Assembly (NCBI GenBank): GCA_050701635.1
Contig: JBOGDF010000026.1
Coordinates: forward strand, 1 to 25,767
Length of the DNA: 25,767 nucleotides
Reading direction: 5' to 3'
From: WHSM01 sp050701635
GTDB taxonomy: Bacteria; Actinomycetota; Actinomycetes; Mycobacteriales; Micromonosporaceae
Of the stretch, positions 14,389-21,817 are shown in pieces (positions within the stretch are counted from its first letter, which is position 1; each line of letters begins with the position of its first letter). The notes beneath the pieces are model-generated. The model was not told where the DNA came from. It was given only the letters and a program-made list of their open reading frames with translations, and made no database searches. Made by a program: the position numbers and the translations under genes.

Positions 14389-14868
14389 ATGCCCGAGCAG
14401 ACACCCCCCGTGAGGTACGCCGAACGCCTGGCGCTGCCGTGGTGGTTGTGGTTACCCGCGCTCGGGGTGGCGGTGCTGCTGGCTGCCGAGCTCCACCTCG
14501 GGGCCCCCGGGATGCGCTCCTGGGTCCCGTACGCCGTGCTGCTGCCGCTCGCCGCGGTCGGGCTGTGGTGGCTGGGCCGGATCCGGGTGGCGTTGGAGGG
14601 CGATCTGCTGGTGGTCGACGACGCGCGGCTGCCGGTGGACGTGATCGCGAACGTGACGCCGCTGGGTCCGGAGCAGAAGCGGGAGCTGCTCGGTCCGCGG
14701 TCGCACCCGCTGGCCTTCGTGGTGCAGCGTCCCTGGGTACGCGGCGCGGTCCAGGTGACGCTCGACGATCCGAACGATCCGACGCCGTACTGGCTGGTGT
14801 CCTGCCGCCGGCCGGACGCGTTGGTAGCGGCGATCGCTGAGGCGCAGGCGTCGAAGACCGGCGCCTAG
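14389..14868 (+). CDS. DUF3093 membrane protein
   Basis: This 159-residue protein has two hydrophobic segments near the N-terminus (about 18-35 and 46-62), preceded by YAERLALPWW. A cytoplasmic-type domain follows with strands around RIRVALEGDLLVVDDARLPVDVI, FVVQRPWVRGAVQVTLDDPNDPTPYWLVSCRRPD and a C-terminal helix. This layout fits DUF3093 (M. tuberculosis Rv2698 by position). The function is unknown. I took the ATG at 14389 because the family starts just before the YAERL motif. The stop overlaps the convergent downstream gene by four bases (CTAG read on both strands). Confidence 0.88.
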   Translation: MPEQTPPVRYAERLALPWWLWLPALGVAVLLAAELHLGAPGMRSWVPYAVLLPLAAVGLWWLGRIRVALEGDLLVVDDARLPVDVIANVTPLGPEQKRELLGPRSHPLAFVVQRPWVRGAVQVTLDDPNDPTPYWLVSCRRPDALVAAIAEAQASKTGA

Positions 14869-15701
14869 GCCGACTCGATCGGGCCGGGCGTCACGGTGCC
14901 TTCGATCACCCGGGGCGAGACCTGTTCCAGCAGGTCCTTGCGGATCTCCTCGCCGACCGACTTGGTGGCCCGGCGGTTCAGCTCCGCGCCCACCGCCGCG
15001 CCGGTGAGCAGCGGGCCCAGCGTGGTCAGGTTGCGGCCGAAGCGGCGGATCAGCCGGTCCCGCAGCTCCTTGCGGGCCGCGGTCGAGAGCACCGCGCCCA
15101 TTCCCCGGCCGGAGGTCAGCGGGTTCACGCCGCGCCGCGAGGCCCAGGAGGTGAGCAGCGCGGTGGCGCGCTGCACCGCCGTACCGCGGACCGGTCTGCC
15201 GTAGACCTCGTGCAGCTCGCCGATCAGCTTCAGCTCCACGGTCGCCACCGCGATCGTCTCCGCGGTCAGCAGCACCGGCGCCGTGAGCAGCGTGGGCGGC
15301 ACCGCCCACTCGATCGCCGCGATCCCGCCGCCGGTGGCGCCGATCGCGGCGGTGGCCCGCGAGGCGTTGCGGATCAGCCGGGTCACCAACTCCTCGTCGG
15401 ACAGCCCCGGATGGTGGGTACGCAGCGTCGCGAGATCCCGCAGCGGCAGCCGCTCGGCGATCTCGGACAGCACGTCGATCACCGCGCCCAGCACCGCCGT
15501 GGGCCGGGGCAGCCAGCCCCCGCCAGTGGTACGGCGCGCGGTCTGGGCCACCAGCTGACCCATCAAGCGGCGCCGCTCCGGCGATTCGAGGTCGTCCTGC
15601 GCCAGCCGGGCGACAGTGTCCGGCAAGGCGTCAGCGCTCTGGCCGGCGTCGGTGGGCGGATCGGCAGGTACGCCGTCCGGCGATCGGTCCGATGTGGCCA
15701 T
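14865..15701 (-). CDS. membrane-associated protein of unknown function (EcsC/DUF697-like)
   Basis: The 278-residue protein has a hydrophilic N-terminus (about 1-60) and a helical middle with hydrophobic stretches at about 117-150 (AAIGATGGGIAAIEWAVPP, TLLTAPVLLTAETIAVATVELKLI). Another hydrophobic stretch lies near 230-245 (TTLGPLLTGAAVGAELN RRATKSVG). The order of a helical pair, LHEVYGRP and a late GAAVGAELNRRATK segment recalls EcsC or DUF697 proteins, but I am not sure of the family. It has no catalytic motif I can name. It sits in the dut-to-sigA block, where M. tuberculosis has no gene that I recall, so it is probably an addition in this lineage. ATG at 15701 is followed directly by similar-looking sequence; no clear ribosome binding site was noted. 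Confidence 0.75.
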   Translation of the reverse strand: MATSDRSPDGVPADPPTDAGQSADALPDTVARLAQDDLESPERRRLMGQLVAQTARRTTGGGWLPRPTAVLGAVIDVLSEIAERLPLRDLATLRTHHPGLSDEELVTRLIRNASRATAAIGATGGGIAAIEWAVPPTLLTAPVLLTAETIAVATVELKLIGELHEVYGRPVRGTAVQRATALLTSWASRRGVNPLTSGRGMGAVLSTAARKELRDRLIRRFGRNLTTLGPLLTGAAVGAELNRRATKSVGEEIRKDLLEQVSPRVIEGTVTPGPIESA

Positions 15702-15731
15702 CAGCGCACCCCCACGTGCGGCATGGTGGTG

Positions 15732-16031
15732 TCAGGCGGCGCACTCGCGACAGATCAGCTCACCCTTGCGTTCGATTGCGAGCTGACTGCGGTGGTGCAC
15801 CAGAAAACAGCGGGAGCAGCGGAACTCGTCGGACTGCATCGGCAGTACCTTGACCGTGAGTTCCTCGTCTGCCAGGTCAGCGCCCGGCAGCTCAAAATTC
15901 TCCCCCAGCTCGGCCTCGTCGACGTCGACGGTGCCCGATTGTGCGTCACCCCGGCGTGCCTTGAGTTCCTCGAGGCTGTCCTCCCCCAGCTCGACCTCGT
16001 CGCGACGCGGGGCGTCGTAGTCCGTGGCCAT
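15732..16031 (-). CDS. DUF4193 zinc-ribbon-type protein
   Basis: This 99-residue acidic protein begins MATDYDAPRR, typical of DUF4193 (M. tuberculosis Rv2699c is 100 residues). The C-terminus holds two Cys pairs, CSRC (72-75) and CREC (94-97), 18 residues apart, which would bind zinc. The rest is strongly acidic (many Glu and Asp). The function is not known; proteins with RbpA-like or DksA-like size and zinc ribbons near sigA invite a transcription role, but that is only a guess. ATG at 16031 is chosen to match the family start; a GTG at 16040 is alternative. It lies 30 bases after the upstream gene's start region, with a 351-base divergent gap on the other side. Confidence 0.9.
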   Translation of the reverse strand: MATDYDAPRRDEVELGEDSLEELKARRGDAQSGTVDVDEAELGENFELPGADLADEELTVKVLPMQSDEFRCSRCFLVHHRSQLAIERKGELICRECAA

Positions 16032-16169
16032 CGGTGTCACACTCCCGTATCTGTGCTGCGCCCGGTGTAACGCCAGACGACATGTATCCCTTACCCGCGA
16101 TCGGCAAGTGTGCCACCCCCACCGCGGAAACGGCTCCTATCAAGCGGGGCACCTTACCTGGCTTTCGGA

Positions 16170-16187
16170 GTCCAGTACGTTCTGGAC
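16170..16187. repeat. inverted repeat GTCCAG-N6-CTGGAC
   Basis: The six-base arms are exact reverse complements around TACGTT. It could be a dimeric operator half-site pair, but arms this short arise by chance and no known regulator is matched. Confidence 0.35.
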
Positions 16188-16299
16188 CCGACAGTTGTTC
16201 CCGATGTGACTCAAGCGACACACAAGATAGGCGACCCGGCGAGCACAAAGCACACGCCGCGCCGAGCATTCTGCGCGGCCTTGCCTTCCGTACCCACCG

Positions 16300-16320
16300 A
16301 CGGGGGGTGTCACCCCCCGT
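16300..16320. promoter_or_regulatory. 21-base palindrome upstream of the Cei-like gene
   Basis: The arms ACGGGGGGTG (16300-16309) and CACCCCCCGT (16311-16320) are exact reverse complements with a single T between them. The site lies 20 bases before the TAATCT -10 box and overlaps where a -35 box would be. That placement suits an operator more than a terminator, since no U-tract follows and no gene ends nearby. Confidence 0.6.
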
Positions 16321-16339
16321 ACGGCGAGCGCTGACACAG

Positions 16340-16345
16340 TAATCT
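16340..16345 (+). promoter_or_regulatory. putative -10 box (TAATCT) of the Cei-like gene
   Basis: TAATCT matches TANNNT and would start transcription around 16352, about 30 bases before the ATG at 16383. The palindrome at 16300-16320 would cover the -35 to -50 region. Confidence 0.4.
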
Positions 16346-16382
16346 CTGCCCCAACGACGACGCTCAGCTGGGAGAACCGCCG

Positions 16383-16901
16383 ATGACCTTGGCGCGGGTA
16401 CGAGCACTTTTTATCGTGTGCGCGTTAGCGGCCCTGGCGGCCGTGTTCGTGGTGTGGGCCATCACACGCGACAGCCAGACCCAGGACGACAGCGAGGCGC
16501 GGCGCTGCAAGGAGGGCGAAAAGCCCGCCGCCACCGCGATGCCGGACCCCAAGAAGCTCACCGTCAACGTCTACAACGACACCGACGAGGCCGGGCTGGC
16601 GAAGCGGATCGCGAACACGCTGAAAACCCGCGGTTTCGTCATCGGGAAGGTCGACCAGGACCGCGACCCGAACGTCGTCAAGGGCACCGCGGAGCTGCGG
16701 TTCGGCCCGAAGGGGCTGGGCGGCGCGCACCTGCTGAGCGCGCACATCGCCGGCGCCGAGCTGCTGCCCGACACCGAGCGCCAGGACGCCACCGTGGACG
16801 TGGTGCTGGGGCAGGACTTCAAGGCGCTCGCTTCTCCCGCCGAGGCGAACGACGCAATAAAGCTGATCGGGGACCCGTCGCCACCCGCCGGGATGTGCTG
16901 A
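16383..16901 (+). CDS. LytR_C-domain envelope protein (Cei-like)
   Basis: This 172-residue protein has one N-terminal membrane segment (about 7-27, ALFIVCALAALAAVFVVWAI) and an extracytoplasmic domain. The domain begins at about residue 55 with LTVNVYNDTDEAGLAKRIANTLKTRGF, the start of a LytR_C fold, and ends at VDVVLGQDFKALA. By order it matches M. tuberculosis Rv2700 (Cei, cell envelope integrity), known from the literature to support envelope integrity and virulence. A role in the envelope is likely; the partner is unknown. GGGAG lies about 8 bases before the ATG. Two cysteines (about 42 and 172) might pair outside the cell. It ends 4 bases from the convergent suhB stop. Confidence 0.88.
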   Translation: MTLARVRALFIVCALAALAAVFVVWAITRDSQTQDDSEARRCKEGEKPAATAMPDPKKLTVNVYNDTDEAGLAKRIANTLKTRGFVIGKVDQDRDPNVVKGTAELRFGPKGLGGAHLLSAHIAGAELLPDTERQDATVDVVLGQDFKALASPAEANDAIKLIGDPSPPAGMC

Positions 16902-16905
16902 CCGG

Positions 16906-17727
16906 TTAGGGTCCGCTGTCCGCGCCCAGCCGTACCAGCTGATCATGCAGCGCCTGGTGTACGGCCGGCGGCGCCGCGACCACCATCTCGGGCCCGGCGG
17001 CGGCACCCCGCAGCCCGGTGACCAGCAGTCCCGCCTCCTGCGCGATCAGGCCGCCGGCGGCGAGGTCCCACGGCGCCAGGCCACGCTCGTAGTACGCGTC
17101 CACCCGCCCCTCCGCGGCGAAGCACAGATCCAGCGCGGCGGCGCCCAGCCGGCGGATGTCCCGGATCTCGCCCAGCAGGCCGGTGAGTACGCCCGCCTGG
17201 TGCACCCGACGCGCCGGGTCGTACCCGAACCCGGTGGCGACCAGCGCCTGTGACAGCTCCGTGACCCCCGAACCGGTCAGCCGCCGGCCGTCCCGGTACG
17301 CCCCCGCGCCGGCCACCGCGGTCCACTCCTCGCCGGACACCGGGTTGCGGACCACGCCCGCCACCACCCGGCCCGCCACCTCGGCGGCGAGCGAGACGGC
17401 GTACTGGCCGATGCCGTACAGGTAGTTGACGGTGCCGTCGATCGGATCGAGCAGCCACCGTACGGGCGCCCGCTCGCCGCCGGCGTGCCGACCGGACTCC
17501 TCGCCCAGCACCTCGTCGTACGGCCGGCGCTCCCGCAACGCCTCGACGATCATGCGTTCGGTGGCCCGGTCACCGGCGGTCACCACGTCGGTCGGGGTGC
17601 TCTTGGTCGCCACGTCGGCGATCGCCGCCTTGCGCGTGGACCGCGCGGACTCGCCGCCTGCGCGTACTACCGCCACCGCCAGCTCGAGCAGCTCGTAGGG
17701 ATCGGGACTCAGCTCCTCATCGCGCAC
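16906..17727 (-). CDS. suhB: inositol-1-monophosphatase family protein
   Basis: The inositol monophosphatase family hydrolyses inositol-1-phosphate (and related phosphates) using magnesium. The 273 residues carry GEESG (about 75-79), the metal-binding DPIDGTVNY (94-102) and the second motif APWDLAAGGLIAQEAG. In actinobacteria this gives inositol for phosphatidylinositol and mycothiol; whether this copy does so is inferred from its place before the sigA gene, as in M. tuberculosis Rv2701c. The frame is open for 72 more codons upstream, but similarity starts at the GTG at 17727, which has AAGGA seven bases ahead. The M. tuberculosis neighbour ppgK (Rv2702) is not present between this gene and sigA. 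Confidence 0.93.
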   Translation of the reverse strand: MRDEELSPDPYELLELAVAVVRAGGESARSTRKAAIADVATKSTPTDVVTAGDRATERMIVEALRERRPYDEVLGEESGRHAGGERAPVRWLLDPIDGTVNYLYGIGQYAVSLAAEVAGRVVAGVVRNPVSGEEWTAVAGAGAYRDGRRLTGSGVTELSQALVATGFGYDPARRVHQAGVLTGLLGEIRDIRRLGAAALDLCFAAEGRVDAYYERGLAPWDLAAGGLIAQEAGLLVTGLRGAAAGPEMVVAAPPAVHQALHDQLVRLGADSGP

Positions 17728-17798
17728 CGGGCTATCCTTGCAGGCACCACGCCGCCGCCGTGCCGACCGGGAAGCAGATGATCGGTACGTCACGGCGT

Positions 17799-17804
17799 TA
17801 CAAT
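17799..17804 (+). promoter_or_regulatory. putative -10 box (TACAAT) of sigA
   Basis: TACAAT differs from the TATAAT consensus at one base and lies 96 bases before the GTG at 17901. No good -35 hexamer lies 17 bases further upstream. It would give a leader of about 90 bases. Confidence 0.4.
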
Positions 17805-17900
17805 TCACGCCTGCCCACGTGACGCGACAGCCGCGCGGGCCCCCCAGCTCAGGCAGAACCGGCCGCCTGTGCATGCTTACCGCCTTGAGAAGGGTCGTTC

Positions 17901-19367
17901 GTGACTGAGGTTCGCCGCACCACCGGCAGCGACGTCCGCGCAATCACCGAGTCCCTCGTTACGCGCGCCACGGGCACCGATCGCCAGATCGGATCCGCCG
18001 AGCTGGCCGACGCGATGGCAGCCGCCGGGATGAGCCCGGCGCAGGGCAAGCAGGTGCTCAAGGCGCTTTCCGAGGCCGGTGTCACCGTGGTGGTCGACGG
18101 CTCGGCGGGCTCCCGCAAGCGGCGGGTGGTCGCCGCTCGCGCCGCCACGCCCGCGTCGAAGGCGACCACCGCCAAGGCCACCAGCAGCAAGAAGGCCGCC
18201 CCGTCCGGCGACGAGGCGGAGCCGGCCGGGGACGCGGCCAAGCCGGCCCGCAAGGCGGCGAAGAAGACCACGGCCAAGAAGGCCGGCAAGTCCGCCAAGG
18301 AGAACGGCGCGCAGCCCGCGGCCGGTGAGGCGGGCGCCCGGATAGCGGTCGACGAGCCGATCACGCTGTCGGACAGCGAAGACTTCGACTGGGACGACGA
18401 GGAGTCCGAGGCGCTGCGCCAGGCGCGCAAGGACGCCGAGCTCACCGCCTCCGCGGACTCGGTGCGCGCATACCTCAAGCAGATCGGCAAGGTGCCGCTG
18501 CTCAACGCCGAGCAGGAGGTCGAGCTCGCCAAGCGGATCGAGGCCGGCCTGTACGCCGCCGAGCGGCTCCGGCTCGCCGACGAGGAGGGCGAGAAGCTCG
18601 CCACCCAGGCGCGCCGCGACCTGCTCTGGGTCACCCGGGACGGGGAACGCGCCAAGAACCACCTGCTCGAGGCGAACCTGCGACTGGTGGTCTCGCTCGC
18701 CAAGCGCTACACCGGCCGCGGCATGGCGTTCCTGGACCTGATCCAGGAGGGCAACCTCGGTCTGATCCGTGCGGTGGAGAAGTTCGACTACACCAAGGGC
18801 TACAAGTTCTCCACGTACGCCACCTGGTGGATCCGGCAGGCGATCACCCGCGCGATGGCCGACCAGGCACGGACCATCCGGATCCCCGTACACATGGTGG
18901 AAGTGATCAACAAGCTCGGCCGGATACAGCGTGAGCTGCTGCAGGACCTGGGTCGCGAGCCCACCCCCGAGGAGCTCGCCAAGGAGATGGACATCTCCCC
19001 GGAGAAGGTCCTCGAGATCCAGCAGTACGCTCGCGAGCCGATCAGCCTCGACCAGACCATCGGCGACGAGGGAGACAGCCAGCTCGGCGACTTCATCGAG
19101 GACTCCGAGGCCGTGGTCGCGGTCGACGCGGTGTCGTTCAGCCTGCTCCAGGACCAGCTGCAGCAGGTGCTGCAGACCCTCTCCGAGCGCGAGGCCGGGG
19201 TGGTGCGGCTGCGCTTCGGCCTCACCGACGGCCAGCCCCGTACGCTCGACGAGATCGGCCAGGTCTACGGCGTGACCCGCGAGCGGATCCGCCAGATCGA
19301 GTCGAAGACGATGTCGAAGCTGCGGCACCCGTCCCGTTCCCAGGTGCTGCGCGACTACCTCGACTGA
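17901..19367 (+). CDS. sigA: principal RNA polymerase sigma factor (SigA/HrdB type)
   Basis: This is the primary sigma-70 factor, which recognises -10/-35 promoters for housekeeping genes. The 488 residues begin with a region 1.1-like part (about 10-70, DRQIGSAELADAMAAAGMSPAQGKQ). A Lys/Ala/Pro-rich linker (about 75-150) and an acidic stretch (DSEDFDWDDEESE) follow. Region 1.2 is DSVRAYLKQIGKVPLLNAEQEVELAKRI, region 2 contains GYKFSTYATWWIRQAITRAM, region 3 follows, and region 4.2 ends VTRERIRQIESKTMSKLRHPSRSQVLRDYLD. The GTG start at 17901 is preceded by GAAGGG. It diverges from suhB with a 173-base gap. Context matches M. tuberculosis sigA and Streptomyces hrdB. No other gene shares its transcript before 19635. 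Confidence 0.96.
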   Translation: MTEVRRTTGSDVRAITESLVTRATGTDRQIGSAELADAMAAAGMSPAQGKQVLKALSEAGVTVVVDGSAGSRKRRVVAARAATPASKATTAKATSSKKAAPSGDEAEPAGDAAKPARKAAKKTTAKKAGKSAKENGAQPAAGEAGARIAVDEPITLSDSEDFDWDDEESEALRQARKDAELTASADSVRAYLKQIGKVPLLNAEQEVELAKRIEAGLYAAERLRLADEEGEKLATQARRDLLWVTRDGERAKNHLLEANLRLVVSLAKRYTGRGMAFLDLIQEGNLGLIRAVEKFDYTKGYKFSTYATWWIRQAITRAMADQARTIRIPVHMVEVINKLGRIQRELLQDLGREPTPEELAKEMDISPEKVLEIQQYAREPISLDQTIGDEGDSQLGDFIEDSEAVVAVDAVSFSLLQDQLQQVLQTLSEREAGVVRLRFGLTDGQPRTLDEIGQVYGVTRERIRQIESKTMSKLRHPSRSQVLRDYLD

Positions 19368-19383
19368 GCCGCATCGATCGGCT
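19367..19383 (+). terminator. weak stem-loop just after sigA
   Basis: AGCCG and CGGCT form a 5-bp stem around CATCGAT, starting at the last base of the sigA stop. No U-tract follows directly; a CCTTTTCC occurs about 40 bases later. It could be a weak terminator or chance. Confidence 0.25.
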
Positions 19384-19634
19384 GGCGGGAGCGCCGGCGA
19401 CGCGCCCGGAAGCGCACCCTTTTCCTCGCGAAATGGGGTGTGTCGTGACACGTACGTATCCGAGTCGTGACCGTACGCATGGCAGGCTGGCCGCCATCGA
19501 AACTCACCGGCTGATGTGACGTTAGTCGCGACGCCGTTGGGGAACGTCTGCGGGGGACGGCATGTTGGAGCAGGTGTGAGATCGTCAAAGCACCCGCGAA
19601 GCACCGTGACCGGTCAACTGCGAAGGAGGAGGCG

Positions 19635-19865
19635 ATGACTCCGACACTGACACCGCCCGCGGCGGTATGGTCCGCTACCGGCGAGCGCTGCGATCGCTGC
19701 AGTGCTGGCGCCAAACTCCGCGTCGTGGTGGCCGGCGGCGGTGACCTGCTGTTCTGCGGGCACCACGCCAACAAGTACGCCGAGCAGCTCGTCAAGATCG
19801 CGGTAGACGTTTCGGTGGACCCCGAGTTCACCTGGGCCGGCAGCGAGCTGATGTCAGAGAACTGA
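19635..19865 (+). CDS. small zinc-binding-type protein next to sigA (DUF7455-like)
   Basis: This 76-residue protein has an excellent ribosome binding site (GAAGGAGGAGG before the ATG). It holds CDRC (Cys19, Cys22) and CGHH (Cys41, His43/44), a Cys2-Cys/His pattern suited to one zinc ion, separated by strands (KLRVVVAGGGDLLFC). It resembles small actinobacterial proteins of the DUF7455 group found beside the principal sigma factor. The function is not known. It is followed by a strong hairpin terminator, so it is a one-gene transcript or the end of one from its own promoter. Confidence 0.85.
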   Translation: MTPTLTPPAAVWSATGERCDRCSAGAKLRVVVAGGGDLLFCGHHANKYAEQLVKIAVDVSVDPEFTWAGSELMSEN

Positions 19866-19887
19866 GCTGCCGATATCTGAGCTTCCT

Positions 19888-19917
19888 CGGGCGCCCCGCC
19901 ACCACGGCGGGCGCCCG
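19888..19917 (+). terminator. intrinsic terminator after the small zinc protein
   Basis: CGGGCGCCCCGCC pairs with GGCGGGCGCCCG across a five-base loop (ACCAC), with one bulged C, giving a 12-bp GC stem. ATTGCTTT follows. The stem starts 22 bases after the stop codon at 19863-19865. Because it is a near-palindrome it could also serve the convergent helicase gene ending at 19988. Confidence 0.75.
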
Positions 19918-19987
19918 ATTGCTTTGTGCGGGGCCGCCGGCATGCGACAGGCGCGCCGCGGCCACCTCACGCGCACGGGCACCAGGG

Positions 19988-21697
19988 CTACCAGGACTGG
20001 ATCGCGGTGATCCGGGCTTCCAGCTGCTCGATGGTGGCCTGGGCGCTCGGCGGGCCGCCACAGGTACGCCGCAGCTCGGCGTGGATCTGACCGTGCGGCC
20101 GCCCGGAGCGGTGGTGCTCGGCGGCGACCAGGGCGTTGAGGTGCTTGCGCAGCGCCACCCGGCGCTGCCCGGCCGGCAGCGCCGCGGTGTTCTGCTCCGG
20201 GGCCGTCTCATCGGCTTCGGGGCGCCGGCGGCGCTGTGAGGCGAGCTGGTCGGCCTGTCGCTTCGCCAGCACCGTGGCCACCTGATCGGGCGTCAGCAGC
20301 CCCGGGAGCCCGAGAAAGTCCTCCTCCTCGGGGGTGCCGGCGAGGATCGGCGTACCCCAGGAGTTTCCGTCGAAGATCACCTGATCCAGCTCGGCGGTGG
20401 CGCCCATCGCCTCGAAGCCGGGCGGCTGGTCGGTGGCCTCGTCCTGGCGCCGCTGCGCCGCCTCCAGCAGCAGCTCCTCCTCGTCCTTCTTCTCGCCGAG
20501 TACGTGGTCCCGCTCCACCTCCATCGCGCTGGCCAGCTCCAGCAGCGGCGGCACGCTCGGCAGGAACACCGACGCGGTTTCGCCGGGCGTACGGGTACGC
20601 ACGAAGCGGCCGATCGCCTGGGCGAAGTACAGCGGGGTGGAGGCGCTGGTGGCGTACACCCCGACGGCGAGCCGCGGGATGTCGACGCCTTCGCTGACCA
20701 TCCGTACGGCGACCAGCCACCGGTCGTCGGACTCGGCGAACTTGGCGATCCGCTCGCTGGCGCCGGCATCGTCGGAGAGCACCACGACCGGGCTGCTGCC
20801 GGTGAGCTGCGCGAGCAGCTTGGCGTACGCGCGGGCGGCGTTCTGGTCGGTGGCGATCACCAGCCCGGCGGCGTCGGTCATTCCGGCGTTGCGCTTGTGC
20901 CGCAGCCGGGCGTCGGCGGCGCGCAGCACCTGCGGCATCCAGTCGCCGTGGGGGTCCAGCGCGGTACGCCACGCCTTCGCCGTCACGTCGCTGGTGAGCG
21001 GCTCGCCGAGCCGGGCCACCAGCTCGTCCCCCGCGCTGGTACGCCACCGCGCCTCCCCCGAGTACGCCAGGAAGATCACCGGGCGTACCACCCCGTCGGC
21101 GAGCGCGTCGGCGTAGCCGTACACCGAGTCGGCGCGGGAGCGCAGCAGCCCGTCGGGGCCGCGCTCGTACTCCACGAACGGGATCGGGTTGTCGTCGGAG
21201 CGGAACGGGGTGCCGGTCAGCCCGAGCCGCCTCACCGCGGGCTCGAAGGCGATACGCACCCCTTCACCCCAGGTCCGCGCGTCGCCGGCGTGGTGCAGCT
21301 CGTCCAGGATCACCAGGCTGCGGCGGGCGAGCGTACGGCGCCGGTGCACCGCGGGCGCCATCCCGACCTGGGCGTACGTCACCACCACGCCGTGGAAGTC
21401 GGCGGAGGTGTGCAGCGCGGCGTTGCGGAAATCGGGGTCGAGCTCGATGCCGACCCGGGACGCGGCCGCCGCCCACTGCGACTTCAGGTGCTCGGTGGGG
21501 GCCACCACGGTGACCGTCTCCACGGTGCCGGCGGCGAGCAGCTCGGCGGCGATCCGCAGCGCGAAGGTGGTCTTGCCGGCGCCGGGTGTGGCGACCGCGA
21601 GGAAGTTCTCGTTGGGCCGCCGCAGGTACGCCACCAGCGCCCGTCGCTGCCAGGCTCGCAGCTCTCCGGCGTCCACCCTGGGCGGCGGTGGCGGCAT
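19988..21697 (-). CDS. DEAH/DExH-type superfamily II helicase
   Basis: This 569-residue SF2 helicase has Walker A TPGAGKTT (37-44), DELHHAG (132-138) as the DExH box, TGTPFRSD (161-168) as motif III, and a helicase C domain with MVSEGVDIP (333-341) and motif VI QAIGRFVRTR (360-369). N-terminal residues 11-25 (GELRAWQRRALVAYL) look like the Q-type motif of type I/III restriction-like helicases. After motif VI comes an acidic coiled stretch (EEELLLEAAQRRQDEATD) and a C-terminal region of about 200 residues with no known fold. Its substrate is unknown; it lacks nuclease motifs. The ATG at 21697 has GGGAGGG close upstream. It is common next to sigA and DUF7455 in actinobacteria. Confidence 0.9.
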   Translation of the reverse strand: MPPPPPRVDAGELRAWQRRALVAYLRRPNENFLAVATPGAGKTTFALRIAAELLAAGTVETVTVVAPTEHLKSQWAAAASRVGIELDPDFRNAALHTSADFHGVVVTYAQVGMAPAVHRRRTLARRSLVILDELHHAGDARTWGEGVRIAFEPAVRRLGLTGTPFRSDDNPIPFVEYERGPDGLLRSRADSVYGYADALADGVVRPVIFLAYSGEARWRTSAGDELVARLGEPLTSDVTAKAWRTALDPHGDWMPQVLRAADARLRHKRNAGMTDAAGLVIATDQNAARAYAKLLAQLTGSSPVVVLSDDAGASERIAKFAESDDRWLVAVRMVSEGVDIPRLAVGVYATSASTPLYFAQAIGRFVRTRTPGETASVFLPSVPPLLELASAMEVERDHVLGEKKDEEELLLEAAQRRQDEATDQPPGFEAMGATAELDQVIFDGNSWGTPILAGTPEEEDFLGLPGLLTPDQVATVLAKRQADQLASQRRRRPEADETAPEQNTAALPAGQRRVALRKHLNALVAAEHHRSGRPHGQIHAELRRTCGGPPSAQATIEQLEARITAIQSW

Positions 21698-21792
21698 CGA
21701 CCCTCCCCGAATCTGACCGGACCGCGACAACACACGGACCGGGCTCTGGACACGCAGCACCCCCGACGCGCAATCACGACGAGGGCCGCTTC

Positions 21793-21798
21793 AGAGTA
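21793..21798 (-). promoter_or_regulatory. putative -10 box (TACTCT) of the helicase gene
   Basis: On the minus strand TACTCT matches TANNNT in the 120-base gap between the TRIC stop and the helicase start, giving a leader of about 90 bases. There is no clear -35 hexamer. Confidence 0.25.
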
Positions 21799-21817
21799 GC
21801 GAGCACGACCGACAGAA

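Larger units (their letters stand above)
16032..16382. other. 351-base intergenic region between divergent genes
   Basis: This gap separates the DUF4193 gene (leftward) from the Cei-like gene (rightward), so both promoters lie here. Short frames on both strands lack codon bias and ribosome binding sites, and I call none of them. It holds a 21-base palindrome at 16300-16320, a 6-bp inverted repeat (GTCCAG...CTGGAC) at 16170-16187, a TAATCT box at 16340 and a GGGAG before the ATG at 16383. No tRNA or riboswitch-like structure was recognised. Confidence 0.7.

Noticed and set aside
16110..16334. short frames inside the 351-base gap
   Set aside because: They lack codon bias and ribosome binding sites, and overlap the palindrome. 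I see no reason to call a gene.
19367..19634. possible small RNA between sigA and the zinc protein
   Set aside because: It has only a weak stem and scattered short inverted repeats such as GTGTC/GACAC near 19440; nothing clearly RNA-like.
20504..21799. 431-residue plus-strand frame
   Set aside because: It is a shadow of the DEAH helicase gene on the other strand.
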